DNA of 64,000 nucleotides from Campanula takesimana. Its lineage: Eukaryota; Streptophyta; Magnoliopsida; Asterales; Campanulaceae. The stretch's first letter is position 1; each line of letters starts with the position of its first letter. The stretch lies in NCBI GenBank assembly GCA_026119855.1, contig JAOWBW010001820.1, forward strand, positions 62,001 to 126,000, given 5' to 3'. A program made the translations under genes and the position numbers. The notes under the pieces are model-generated. The model made no database searches. It had not been told where the DNA came from and worked only from the letters and a program-made list of their open reading frames with translations. This document shows, in pieces, positions 1 through 10,918 of this stretch.

Positions 1-3000
1 CATCATGGAGAAAGTGACAATAACCTCCATGATGAGAGCTTGAATATCTGTTCCCGATGGTGAAGTTGTGCCTAGATGTTTTATTGGGTGGAGTAATATC
101 CTCAGCGCAAATGAAGCAGAAATAGATCCTGTTAGTTGAGCCACTGCATATACAGGCACCTGCATCATAATTATTTACCCTGTAAGAGACAATTATCCCA
201 CATCTACTAAATAGAGAAATATGGACCGGTATATAGATTTGAGGAGTTTCTCTCCTTAGCACCAATTGGTTTTAAGTTGAACCTCCAAAATAGTCCATTG
301 CCGGCCCAATACAGCCCGTGCTAACACTTAGACCTCAATCTCCTTTTTACCCCCTCTCTAATTCTAAGATACGCAATTTTGTCAAATAATAATTGATTAC
401 GTCATGGGTGTTGTTAAGCCACAGTTTACTGAAGTTCTAATCCGATTAAATTAGAAAACAATTTCTATTTACTAGGGTAAATATTTTGGGAATTTAGAGG
501 TTTAAGTGCACTTTACAAATCCTGGCTCCCTCTCCTATAATACAAGCAGAGTGTTTAGTACATCAACTTCATAACCCAACATACTCACCCTTTCTTTGTG
601 CTTATTTTAAACAATATGCTTAATGTGCGAATAATCATCTGAAATCGGATCAACATCATTCCAACCAGACTTTATTACTTTAACTATGAGAACATGTGAA
701 TGAAGCTCATATAATATTGATGCCGGCCGGGTTGTTATCTCGGGAGTAAATATATGGGCAATGATTAAGTCTACCAAGAATTGTTGCAAATTCTTTATAT
801 ACCAATAACAAAATATATCTTTCCTGCTTAATTTTTCTTTATTATAACAATCCCCCACTTGTTGATAGACCGATCGAATTCAAAAGTAAAATTATTCACC
901 ATCAAGAAAGAAGATAAGGTTAAATTAGTCTACTTGACAAGCAAGTTGGCAACTAATCACAGATTAAAATATATAATTCATTTCTTAATTAAAACGACAA
1001 ATCTATATTTTAATACTTAAGTTGACTTAATTTTCAGTTTAAATGAAATAATAGATTTAATTTTTACCACTTTTGTTCTTAAACCAGCCTGAATTACTTA
1101 AAGGACAGAAATGTTATAAAGTCCAAACCATCAATAATGGTTTAATTAAAGATTAGCTAATGGTTGTTATGAGGTAGTTTGATAGTTATGTGCTAGCTAA
1201 TCATCTAGCCATACATAATGATAAGAAACATGTGTTGTCTATTCAATTAGTTCTAGTTTTTACTATTAACTATTATTTTTTTTTATTTAAAATTAAAAAA
1301 AATATTTAATTATTAAAAATATTTAAATATTTTAAATATATAATAAAATTAATAGTATAAAATAAAATTTTGATTTTGATACCTAGCATTGGAATTACTA
1401 TTACATTTTATATAGGTATCAAATTTGATTTTGATACCTACCATTGGAGATGAAATTTTGTTACATTATGAATAGTACTCAAAGGTACCAAAATTGGAAA
1501 TTAAAAGTTGATTTTGGTACCTTTCCTTAACTCTTTCCATTTGAGTTGCCTTATGGACCAATAAGACAGTTCAAAATCAAACCCAGGCTGGAGGGATGGG
1601 CTTAGAACTGACAGCTAACATGTGTTTATCAAGATCGTCAGATAGGTACGGGGGCCATACATATGTCCCCAAAAATTAGTGGACGATTTCCATGCAACGT
1701 ACTCACTCCGTATCAGAAAGATGGTCCACTTTTGACTTTTGATAGTCAATACAAGTGAATTTTGACTAAATATAAATGTCAATCAAACCATCCTTGTGAA
1801 ATTTTAAAATTTGTGATTGATTAATCATCAAGTGATTTATCAATGGCAAGTTTTAAAATTTTATTGAGATAATTAGATTGATAGTAATCTTTGGTCAAAG
1901 TTTACATGTGTTGACCGTCAAAAATCCAAAGTGAACTATCTTTCTGAGACAGAGAGAGTATTAATAATGAAAGGTAGAGAGGAAGAGAGAGAATTAGTGA
2001 GGGTGGAAAGAGAATGAGTGGAGAATAATCAGTGGTTGAGGAAGAGAGAGAATGGTGGAAGATTATAAAAATAATAAAAAAAATTATTTTTAGATTGTTG
2101 CAACTTTTGTGAAATATCTTAAATAGCAAAATGTTGCAATTTCCTTGGGGAGTAAAGCATTTGATTTGGAGCTAAAGTGAGCCACGTCGGATCCCTGCCG
2201 TCGATATATCCGAAGCCGCCGGTACAATTCAGTTGTTATCGGTGGTTGGTTTGTTCATTAAAATAGGATCATAAATTTGCCCCTATTCTCACTCACTAAT
2301 TATTCTCTCTCCCCATTCCGTTTTTATGTACTCTCTGTCCCTAAATGAGTGTCCATTTTCAAAAAAACTTTGTCCCTAAATGAGTGTCTTTTTTTTTTAA
2401 CATAACTATCTCCCTAAACGTTTTTTTTCGAAATTTTTTTCACCGGTTTTTTTATATGTGCAAAGCTAAAGGTTTGGAAAGGAGATTACAAGATTATATA
2501 TGAATCGTTGTTACCAAATTGTTCAAAAAGTTGAGATTTTCAGTGTCCCTTAAAATGAAATTTGGACACTCATTTAGGACAAAGGTAGTATATAATTATC
2601 ATTTTAAGTGTCTCACTTTAATTTATAATTTTTTTTAAATAATTTTTCTGATACTTTTTATGTAATGGGATTCATTTGTCACAACAATTGCCTTCCATAT
2701 TTACATTTTCTCTTACTCAACTATCTACACTCACAATTTATCACACATTTTTTTTTCTAATTTTAACGTTCAACCTTATTTTTGTATATTATGCTGGAAC
2801 AAAAATTTCTCTCAAATCCGTCCGTAGAGAATAAGAAAAAAAAAAACTCCCCTCAAAGAAAGAGCAACATATGAATGAGACAAAAACTTGCATGAGAACA
2901 CCATGACCCGTCTCATAGTAGAGACGGGTCTTTTTTGACCCATGACCCGGATCCATGACCTGTTTTTTTTTTTTTTTTGCTTTTTTATATTGATTTTTTT

Positions 3001-5626
3001 TTTGGTTTGTCAAAAGTAATAGTTACTTAATTAAATGTAACAAACGTGTTACTTATATGTAATAGTTTGTATACATAATAGTAATACATATATACAGAAA
3101 AGTAACAGTGTTTTTTTTTTTTTTTTTATGTTTTCTTCGTTTGCCAAAAGTAATACTTATTACAACTAAAATGTAACGAACGTGTTACTTATATGTAACA
3201 GTGTTTATACATAATTGTAACACATATGTATATATAGAAAAGTAATAATTCAACTATTTACACTTTAGAACTAAAAACACTTGTGTTAGTAACATTGTAA
3301 AAATAAGAAAGTAACAATTTTTATAAACGAATGTTACATTTTACTTGTATAATAACATTGTAAAACAGTTACGTTTGCTTGTATAATAGTATATCTATAT
3401 GTTTTCAAATAATAAGTTACAATGTGTTCAATTTATCATGATACATGTAAAAGTATTACATTATCTATAGAAATCTGTTACAATTTCATATACTAAAGTG
3501 TTACATTTACTTGTACAAATAATTACATTCATGTTTATAAGTTGTTATTTTTCAAATGTTACTTTATTTTAAAAAATAAAATCAAAATACTCAAAAATAA
3601 AAATTATTCTGGAAAAACACTATTACATTTCAGTATAACGATAATTATATTTAGTTATTGTTAGTGTTACACGTATTTATAGTTAGTATTACAGTTGAAA
3701 GATGAGTAAAATGAGTTATTTTTTTGTAAAACTGGTGTTACGTTTACTTATAAACAATGTTACTTTATAAGTAACACAGTTGTTACATTTAGTTGTACTA
3801 AGTATTACTTTTGGCAAACGAAAAAAACAATAAAAAAAAAAACTAAATAAAAACGAAAAAAAAACAAAAAACAATTTTTTTGCTGGGATTTTTTTGGCCA
3901 ATGAGTCGCTGCCACGTGGCATATTTTGAGTGGAGCATGGGTTGAGATCCTACGCTTTGCAGAGAATGTTGTACACGGGTCATGGGTTGACCCGTCTCTT
4001 CTATGAGACAGATCTAGATGTTCTCAAAAGAGACCACCTCTTTGAATGATCCGGACGAAAGGGGCCGCCTTTAACAAGTCAAACGCTATAAGGATACGAT
4101 TTTTTTTTAATTATTTTTTTCTTTTTTTTGTACTTGCTTAAAATTGTATGTTCACTTAACTTTCTAAAATATTCACTATTTTCTAAATAAAAAATATTTT
4201 TATTCTTAAACAAAAAATAAAATTGAATATTCAATTGCTAATGGGGACTATGATTTTTCCTTAGGTGGACAAAAATGATACTCCCTCCGTCCCGGTTTAA
4301 GGTTCTTAGTTTGACTTTACACTCTTATTAAGAAACCAAGGCAAATTTGAGTCAACAATAGTAATGTGTGACGGATATAATTGTCCATTTATAGAACAAG
4401 TGTGTGAAAAGTAGATAGTTGAGTGATGTTTTTCTTTTTGTAATATATGAACTTTTATGAGGACAAGATTGTCCAAAACAATATTCATACTTTCCCATTT
4501 AAGGAATAAAGCAATTAAAAACCTTAAACTGTGACATACCAAAAAAGAAAGTAAGAACCTTAAACTGAAACGGAGGGAGTAATATGTAATATCCCTCCGT
4601 CCTTGGGTATATTTCCACCCTCCCATTTATACGGAGATTAAGAAATAGTAGAAGTGATGTAAGTGTTTTTTAGTATAAAAGTAAATAAGAGAGAGAATGA
4701 GTGGGAAGGCATGGTAAGTTGATTGGTGTTGAGTATAAAAGTAAAGTAAGAAAGAATGAGTGAGGAGAATAGTAAATATTTTTTTTGCCATTTTTGGAAG
4801 TAGACATATACTCTGGGACAGACTAAAAAAAAAAGGTAAACATATACTCTGGGACGGAGAGAGTAATATTTAAAAAATAAAATAAAAAAAATCATATTTT
4901 GAAGGGAAGGAAGGAGGGAATCTTAACTAAGAAAAGGAAAGGCAAATTAAACTATAAGTTGGAAGTAGAAAAAGAACCTGTTTCCAGGGAAAGTGTCGGA
5001 CGGCGGCAAAAGCGAAGGTGACGGCGGGGTTCATATGGGCACCGGAGATATGTCCAACAGCATAGATCATAACGGTAACAATAAGTCCACCAGCCAAAGA
5101 AGCGCCAAGCTTTGACACCTTGTGTTCATCACTTTCACTCAGCGCCGCGGCCCCACACGTCACAAACACCAATAAGAACGTCGCAATTATCTCCGCCACC
5201 ACCTGTCATTTAAACCCCATCCACCCCACAATTTATATACGAATCACAAATACTGGCCAAAGCCTCAAAAACTCCACTGGCTATAACTACAAACAAGATG
5301 AGGGTGTGAAACTGAAGAGTATATATATGTAGTATATACATGCATGCATAGGCTCGGGTATATCAACACATGTGATGAGTTTCATATACCCGAGCTGATG
5401 CAATAATTATGTCACGCCCATGAATTGAGACAATGGACGTGACAAATGGATGATTTACCTTTCTAAGAAAGCCAGGAGGGTAATGATTCCGGTAAAGTTG
5501 GAAAAAATCACAGGAGAGAGTGTTAAATGGCTTTGAGATTTCATGATCTTGTTGTGATTGGGGGAGAGAAGTAGTGATCATGGTTAAGCTGTTGGGATTT
5601 TCATGTGTTGGGATTATTGCTGCCAT
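1..5626 (-). CDS. NIP2: NIP-III (Lsi1/NIP2-like) aquaporin, 5' part, exons 1-3
   Basis: Membrane channel of the nodulin-26-like (NIP) aquaporin family; the NIP-III group conducts silicic acid, boric acid and similar small solutes at the plasma membrane. Exons read from splice sites: 5626-5459 (56 aa, ATG at 5626), 5202-4978 (75 aa) and 159 to beyond position 1 (53 aa seen). All junctions are GT/AG and phase 0. The 184 residues seen include the first NPA box (SGAHMNPAVT, Asn114-Ala116) and helices 1-3 of the fold; the second NPA box and the C-terminus lie outside. Twenty residues before the NPA Asn is Gly94 (AGGLIVTVMIYAVG). This is the helix-2 selectivity-filter position, where Gly marks NIP-III, Trp NIP-I and Ala NIP-II. 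The serine-rich N-terminus is less conserved. Intron 2 is very long (4818 bp) and full of transposons. Silicon transport itself is inference. Confidence 0.92.
1700..1960. mobile_element. Stowaway-like MITE
   Basis: Terminal inverted repeats begin ACTCACTCCG at the left and end GAGAGAGTA at the right. The inner arms pair further: AAGATGGTCCACTTT against AAAGTGAACTATCTT. It is flanked by TA. The element sits in NIP intron 2 and is diverged. Confidence 0.7.
2329..2590. mobile_element. Stowaway-like MITE
   Basis: The inverted ends are CTCTCTGTCCCTAAATGAG and, on the other strand, CTACCTTTGTCCTAAATGAG, flanked by TA. Near the left end the segment TCCCTAAATGAGTGTC is partly duplicated (about 2338 and 2372). 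Confidence 0.75.
2879..4040 (+). mobile_element. Mutator-like non-autonomous element, copy 1
   Basis: This 1.16-kb element is bounded by a nine-base target duplication with one mismatch (TATGAATGA at 2870-2878, TTTGAATGA at 4041-4049). The ends carry sub-terminal hairpins built on GACCCGTCTC/GAGACGGGTC. The interior is packed with GTAAC/GTTAC motifs and folds back on itself: CAAAAGTAATAGTTAC near 3012 against AGTATTACTTTTGGC near 3806. There is no credible transposase frame. It is homologous throughout to the element at 41575-42635. The nine-base duplication points to the Mutator superfamily. Confidence 0.75.
4279..4581. mobile_element. Stowaway MITE
   Basis: The classical CTCCCTCCGTCCCGGTTTAA end is at the left and its inverse (AAACTGAAACGGAGGGAG) at the right, with TA flanks. 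A short frame inside is an accident of the repeat. Confidence 0.85.
4590..4865. mobile_element. Stowaway MITE
   Basis: Left end CCCTCCGTCCTTGGGTATAT, right end inverse ATACTCTGGGACGGAGAGAG. A second internal copy of ATACTCTGGGACAG occurs at about 4808, so the right end is partly duplicated. It ends about 110 bp from NIP exon 2. Confidence 0.75.
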
Positions 5627-5726
5627 GTTTCTGGTGCTTCTATGGTGATGAAGGATACACCAAAAATGAAGGAGCAAGTCACTTCTTTCTTTGGAAGTTG
5701 GATGGTTTGTGGGACTTAAGTTTTGT

Positions 5727-5737
5727 GTATATATAAA
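5727..5737 (-). promoter_or_regulatory. putative TATA box of the NIP gene
   Basis: TATATATAC on the minus strand about 100 bp upstream of the NIP start codon, a reasonable plant spacing. The call rests on position and base composition only. Confidence 0.4.
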
Positions 5738-5909
5738 GAAAACGGACTGGTTCAATTGTTTATTAATTAGGTTTTATAGTTATATATACAGGGGAAGAGG
5801 TACGCCTTTTTTTTTTTTTTTTTAATATAACAAAAGTTTCTAATAAATCGCGTTTTCTTAACAGATTAGGAAAACCACGTTTTTAAAACGCGCGATGACA
5901 TTTTGCAAA

Positions 5910-6150
5910 TACTCTCTCTGTCCCAGCCTAAGGTTCTTACTTTCCTTTTTGGTCTGTCCCAGCCTAAAGTTCTTAGTTGTTTTATTACTTAAAATGGACT
6001 ATGGGATCCACTTGTCATTCTCACAACAAAAACTCCCTACCCACTTTATCTCTCCTACTTTCTCTTACTTTTTCATACTCACAACATTTACTTTTTCTTA
6101 ATCTCTGTGTAAAGTCAAACTCAGACTCTTAGGCCGGGACGGAGGGAGTA
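5910..6150. mobile_element. Stowaway MITE
   Basis: Left end CTCTCTCTGTCCCAGCCTAA, right end inverse AGGCCGGGACGGAGGGAG, TA flanks. It lies about 280 bp upstream of the NIP start. The end sequence is repeated internally at about 5954. Confidence 0.85.
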
Positions 6151-6155
6151 ACAGA

Positions 6156-6290
6156 TACTCCCTCGGTTCTTGTTTAAAGTTCTTACTTTTCTTTTTGGTG
6201 TGTACCAGTTTAATTCTTAGTTGCTTTATTCCTAAAATGGCAAAATATGAATAGTGCTTTGAAGAATTTTACCCTCAAAAAGTTCATTTA
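6156..6290. mobile_element. truncated Stowaway MITE end
   Basis: A single left terminus (ACTCCCTCGGTTCTTG, then AAAGTTCTTAC) directly follows the preceding MITE. No matching right terminus was found, so it is a fragment. The right limit is arbitrary. Confidence 0.5.
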
Positions 6291-6340
6291 AGAGATAAAT
6301 AATTTGTATTTCATAAATACTCCCACTAAATTATATGAGT

Positions 6341-7100
6341 CGTTCTTGTGAAAAACGCGTTTTACACTAGTCTTAGTGTAAAACGTGTTTTCCACAAAGA
6401 AGAGTTTTGGGCAGGCACTTTTCGACACTGTAGGAGACACTTTCCAATATTTTTAAAGCAGACACATTTTTTTGGGACTTTCACAGCAGACACTTTTTTA
6501 CCTTAGAGAAGGCATTTTTTTTGGCACTTGAAAAAAAAAAAAAAAAACCCCAGCATGCATGTTTTAAAACTCAAGCAGACACTTTTTTTGGCACTTGAAA
6601 AAAAAAACCCAGCATGCATGTTTTAAAACTCAAGCAGACACTTTTTTACCTTAGAGAATACACTTTTTTTGGCACTTAAAAAAAAACAGCAGGCATGTTT
6701 TAAAACTCAAGCAGACTCTTTTTTACCGTAGAGAAGGCTCTTTTTTTGGTACTTGAAAAAAAAAACCCCAGTAGGCATGTTTTAAAACTCAAGCAGGCAT
6801 TTTTTTTACCTTAGAGAAGACACTTTTTTTGTCACTTGAAAAAAAAAAAAAAAAACCCAGCAGGCATGTCAAAACATGTGCCTGCTCTAGTGTTAAAATC
6901 TGCCTGCTGTAATATTGAAAAATGCCTCCTACAGTTTCGAAAAGTGCTTGGTGAGTTTTCATAAGTTCCAGTTATTTACATCAATGCCACCGCGCCTCTC
7001 ACAGCGTTCTCCGCTTTTTGCGCAAGCTAATATTTACAAGTTTGCCACCGGCTTAAAAACACGTTTTAGACTAAGTTAGTGTAAAACAGGTTTTTCCCAA
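6341..7100. repeat. unclassified repeat with ACGCGT-centred ends and a tandem core
   Basis: The block begins with GAAAAACGCGTTTTAC and a copy of GTGTAAAACGTGTTTTCC. It ends with AAACACGTTTTAGAC and GTGTAAAACAGGTTTTTCCC in a roughly inverted arrangement. The core (6430-6890) holds about five diverged tandem units of 60-82 bp. Each unit carries TTTTAAAACTCAAGCAG (at 6561, 6621, 6698 and 6780), a run of A and GACACTTTTTT. There is no coding potential. The end motif recurs at 48676 and 49493. Confidence 0.6.
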
Positions 7101-8057
7101 GATTTTGTGAAATTATATAACCTTCATATACAACAATTGTATAATATAATTTATGTGTGCTAAGATCCATATTTCATTTGAATTTTGCCACCGCGATGGT
7201 AAGCTGCACAAAATTCAAACTATTTACGTAGATAACTCCTTATCAATCACATCATATGTGACTCTTAGATCCTTTATGAGATTGTTATACATCTTATGTC
7301 AAACATGTTTTAATCTCATCTCGTGCCTTAGGCCCATAACCCTTATGATAGCCTAATTAAGTCAAACCACGTTAAACGTATAGAAAACTCTCATTCACTC
7401 ATCTTGCTCATACACTGATAGAATCAATGCGCCTCACGATGGTTAGAGCCCGCACAAAACTACCAGGTGTACTCGCAAGTGTTTTAATAATGGATTGGCA
7501 CATGACTTAATTTTTTTTCAAGAAGGTTCTTTTCATATAGCAACGCGCATAACAAAGTTATAATTAATCTAATTAATTAATGAACGGATACCATGTGAAT
7601 ATAATTTTGGACATTTTAAGTCAATTGCAATTTAGTTACCTAAGTTTTACAAATAAACAAAAATCCAAATGATTATCCAATTTGTTTTCGGTACAGTTTG
7701 ATTCTTAAGTTTGTTATACGGTTGCAGTAAGAATTGATAACTTGTTAAAAAAATAACAAAATAATTTGAAAATGGATGCACACGACAAGTTAAAGGTACA
7801 ATGGTCTTTATTGCAGCCATGGAATTTGCTTATACTTTAAGAGAACTTTGTCATTTAATTAGGCACTTAGTGAGTAAAAGTGTAATACGTACATTAGATA
7901 CTATAAAAACCAAAGATCTTCTGGACTAATGGTAACACGTATAGTGTGTAAGGGCTTTCCTTGTGGAGGTCCTATGTAATAGACTAAACGATTGATCAAT
8001 ATGATGGATATTTTCTTGTCTGATACCAAACTTTCAAAATGAAAAAAAATTTGATAC

Positions 8058-8060
<3 letters not shown>
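7101..8060. other. AT-rich intergenic DNA
   Basis: No gene, clear repeat boundary or RNA is visible here. The open frames are short and lack codon structure or recognisable motifs. Confidence 0.6.

Positions 8061-8090
<30 letters not shown>
8061..8090. repeat. poly(A) run
   Basis: About 30 consecutive A residues. Confidence 0.9.
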
Positions 8091-8094
<4 letters not shown>

Positions 8095-8249
8095 CACACA
8101 AACCTACATCCACCCTCCCATTTCTTTCTCCCTCAATTCCAAAGGCAACCCCTTACCCCATATCCGGCTCCCTTTCATCCTTTCACCACCCCATTTATGT
8201 TCCATCATTTCTATGTGCCCCCTTCCTCGCTTCCCTCTCCACACTGCCC

Positions 8250-8273
8250 TCACACACACACACACACACACGC
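8250..8273. repeat. (CA)n microsatellite
   Basis: A pure CA run followed by GCACA and a CT-rich tract. The surrounding pyrimidine-rich DNA resembles a plant 5' leader, but no following coding exon is visible. Confidence 0.9.
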
Positions 8274-8334
8274 ACACTCTCTCTTTCTCTCTCTGCTAGT
8301 TTATAATGCAAAGACCCCTTCTCACCCCCTCCCA

Positions 8335-8642
8335 AGGGCGGATCCAGTGTGTGACCAGGGTGTGGGCAGCTGCACACCCTGCACACCCTGGATTTTCCAA
8401 AAAAAATTACCGCGTAGTTATAAAAATAAAAATAAAAATAGGGGTGTAAGTTATTATTTTTGAAAGAAGAGGGGTGCAGAGTGTTAAACATAATACAAGT
8501 ATAGTATTCTTATGCCTGATGTCTTTCTTGGTGCATTTTTATAGTGTGATTTTATTTTTTTTGTCATTTAAAGTTTTAAGCCGACCTGACCGGACCCCGA
8601 AAGAAAGTGCACACCCTCACCTCAAATCCTAGATACGCCACT
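8335..8642. mobile_element. hAT-like MITE
   Basis: The ends are AGGGCGGATCCAG at the left and, on the other strand, AGTGGCGTATCTAG at the right. This GGCGGATCCA-type terminus is familiar from plant hAT miniature elements. Subterminal CACACCCTGCACACCCTGG repeats occur at the left and GTGCACACCCTCACC at the right. A clean eight-base target duplication was not seen, so superfamily and exact limits are moderate. Confidence 0.55.
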
Positions 8643-8888
8643 CCACGGCCCCCTCCCTCTTCTTTTCCACATGACTTCCCCATCCCCAACCGCCCCTCTT
8701 CTTCGCCTCCCCAGTACCCAAAGATCCACCCTCCATTAAAACTCAATTTGGTGTGCGTGTGTATGTTTGGATTTCAAAATTGTGTTTAATCTGAAATTGG
8801 GTTGCCAGTGATTTGTGGAGGGCATGGGTTTGAAACATCATCCCAAACATATTCACTCTCCCTCACTCACTATAGATCGGTGGGGTGG

Positions 8889-9340
8889 TGACGCAGCACG
8901 GAAGCGATAGATATTCGTGATTAGCGCACTAAACACAAGAATTCACAAGCGATGAATCCTTAAACACAAATAACTGGAATCCACCAGAAAAGAGAAGAAA
9001 TTCTCTATGAACAAAGTTCAATTGAATAATAATAAGTTGTAACCTTAGAACAATGAAAGAGAAGTATTTATACTCCTAACAAATAACCATAGTCTAACAA
9101 AATACCTAAACAAACAATAATACCGAAAATAACCATAATTCTGCGCGTAAACAGTAAAAAACGTAAATTGGTCACATTCTGCGCGTAAACCAAGCGGGCG
9201 CTTGGTTACACCCAGGCGGGCGCTAAACACGGCAGAAACATCAGCCATCCAGAAATCAATTCCAGGCGGACGCTTGATGGCTAGCGAGCGGGCGCCTGGT
9301 CTGCGATGCTGGATTTCTCGCCTGGTCTGCTCCTACATCA
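8889..9340 (-). repeat. 3' LTR of the 1.86-kb element
   Basis: This LTR has TG...CA ends, and TATAAATA (minus strand, 9065-9072) marks its promoter. Upstream of that promoter lie four GC-rich near-palindromes: CCAAGCGGGCGCTTGG at 9190-9205, and variants near 9222, 9263 and 9281. The last 28 codons of the internal ORF run into this LTR. Confidence 0.9.
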
Positions 9341-10245
9341 GTCACCCCTTCTTCAAAAGAACTCGTCCCCGAGTTCATCTCCGAAGCTTGGAAAGTTCCG
9401 TCCCACTTGAATAAATACTTGGAATAAAGATATCTCTGAAGCACAATAGGAAACAAACGAAGTTTCTCCGGATGAAAGATCACTTTTTCCGTCTCACCAT
9501 CGTCTTCAAAAATTAAATCCATTACCAATTCATCCATTTGTCGATCATCCTCCACAACCATAAAATCATCATCAATAAAATCGCTCCAAACAATATTTGA
9601 TTTTGTAACAATAATTCCATACAAATCCATACCAATCACCTTGTTTGGATCGAAAAATATACCATCCATTCCAACCTCCTTGTACTGATCTTCCTCCCCA
9701 TCCTTCAAACCCTCCTTAGCCTCGCAAATAACCCCCTCAACAACGGCTTCTTCCTCCCCCGGATCTGAATCTTCTATTTTCGGAGCCAATAATTTCTGCA
9801 ACTGTGCCTCCAATCGCCGAATTTGCTTGGAATAAAAATAGGCTTTGTAATAATAAACATCAGATTTCGCCCAATATTCATTCTCATCTGTCCGACTATC
9901 CTCGGCATCAAGTGGACTGAGATTTTTGCGCACCTGTTGATCATGATAGTAGCCATTCTCCGAAAATTCTGCTTCCTTTGCAAAGAAATATTTTTCTTGT
10001 TGTCGCGCATGATCAAGACTAAGATTGATTTTAAGAATAACCTCGTAATCGGAACTGGAACTGGAATCCCCATCATCCTGATTTTCATTCCCTTGAGGAC
10101 GTCGTACCCTGTCTCTCTCACCATGACAGTTCTGATTAACATTCTGACCCTGTTGAGCGGCAACCAACGCTGCAATCTGCGTTGTCAAGGAAGTGATAGC
10201 GGTGGTTACACCATCGATACCAGCCTTTGTTGCCTGATCCCCCAT
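9256..10245 (-). CDS. intact 329-aa ORF of the non-autonomous LTR element
   Basis: The ORF starts at an ATG about 40 bp after the primer binding site and fills the element. The N-terminus (MGDQATKAGIDGVTTAITS, then a Gln-rich stretch) resembles the start of Ty3/gypsy gag proteins. The middle is very acidic, with Ser and Asp/Glu runs and a possible coiled coil (residues about 130-150, RRLEAQLQKLL). The tail has the FEEGVTDVGA string that coincides with the polypurine tract, as in pol C-termini of some gypsy elements. It may be a fused gag-start/pol-end relic kept open, or a novel element protein. The frame has no stop over 990 bases while the autonomous elements nearby are broken. Function unknown. 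Confidence 0.75.
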   Translation of the reverse strand: MGDQATKAGIDGVTTAITSLTTQIAALVAAQQGQNVNQNCHGERDRVRRPQGNENQDDGDSSSSSDYEVILKINLSLDHARQQEKYFFAKEAEFSENGYYHDQQVRKNLSPLDAEDSRTDENEYWAKSDVYYYKAYFYSKQIRRLEAQLQKLLAPKIEDSDPGEEEAVVEGVICEAKEGLKDGEEDQYKEVGMDGIFFDPNKVIGMDLYGIIVTKSNIVWSDFIDDDFMVVEDDRQMDELVMDLIFEDDGETEKVIFHPEKLRLFPIVLQRYLYSKYLFKWDGTFQASEMNSGTSSFEEGVTDVGADQARNPASQTRRPLASHQASAWN

Positions 10246-10296
10246 AATACTTCAGTATGATGCAAAAGACAGGATATGGCCTGCTTTGATACCAAC

Positions 10297-10748
10297 TGAC
10301 GCAGCACGGAAATGATAGATATTCGTGATTAGCGAACTAAACACAAGAATTCACAAGCGATGAATCCTTAAACACAAATAACTGGAATCCACCAGAAAAG
10401 AGAAGAAATTCTCTATGAACAAAATTCAATTAAATAATAATAAGTTGTAACCCTAGAACAATGAAAGAGAAGTATTTATACTCCTAACAAATAACCTTAG
10501 TCTAACAAAATACCTAAACAAATAATAATACCAAAAATAACCATCATTCTGCGCGTAAACAGTAAAAAACGTAAACTGGTCACATTCTGCGCGTAAACCA
10601 AGCGGGCGCTTGGTTACACCCAGGCGGGCGCTCAACACGACAGAAACATCAGCCGTCCAGAAATCAATTCCAGGCGGGCGCTTGATGGCTAGCGAGCGGG
10701 CGCCTGGTCTGCGATGCTGGATTTCTCGCCTAGACTGCTCCTACATCA
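10297..10748 (-). repeat. 5' LTR of the 1.86-kb element
   Basis: Same length as its partner. TATAAATA lies at 10473-10480 on the minus strand, and CCAAGCGGGCGCTTGG at 10598-10613 with three variants between it and the LTR start. Confidence 0.9.
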
Positions 10749-10918
10749 GGTGGTGGTTTGAGCCAACTCTTTGTTTTTCCTCTTATTTTCACTTTTGATT
10801 ATTTTGGTTTGTTTTGGCGGTGGCGGTGACAGTGGTGTTAAATATGGTGGTGTTAGTAGTGATGGTTAAAGAGGTTATAGATCTCTTTAATTTTTTAACA
10901 TAAGGACATACTCCCTCT

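Larger units (their letters stand above)
160..4977 (-). other. NIP intron 2, 4.8 kb, transposon-filled
   Basis: This intron is bounded by a GT donor at 4977-4976 and an AG acceptor at 161-160. It holds Stowaway MITEs at 1700-1960, 2329-2590, 4279-4581 and 4590-4865 and a Mutator-like element at 2879-4040. The remainder (160-1690) is AT-rich. At 1371-1520 it includes a short direct duplication around TTGATTTTGATACCTA, and otherwise shows nothing recognisable. Confidence 0.85.
8889..10748 (-). mobile_element. complete 1.86-kb non-autonomous LTR retrotransposon
   Basis: Two 452-bp LTRs (8889-9340 and 10297-10748) face each other across a 956-bp interior. The target duplication GGTGG is perfect (8884-8888 and 10749-10753). 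The primer binding site TGGTATCAAAGC (minus strand, 10283-10294) matches initiator tRNA-Met with one mismatch. A purine tract (GAAGAAGGGGTGAC) precedes the 3' LTR at 9341-9354. The interior is almost entirely one ORF, with no protease, reverse transcriptase or integrase. The LTRs differ at a modest number of positions by eye, so the insertion is fairly young. The LTR motif set resembles that of the gypsy element at 36528, a possible autonomous relative. Confidence 0.92.

Noticed and set aside
8195..8491. Frames over the CA repeat and hAT-like MITE
   Set aside because: Low-complexity translation, no conserved motif, explained by the repeat.
9774..10175. 133-residue minus-strand and 145-residue plus-strand frames
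   Set aside because: They overlap the 329-codon ORF in other frames and show no domain; shadows.
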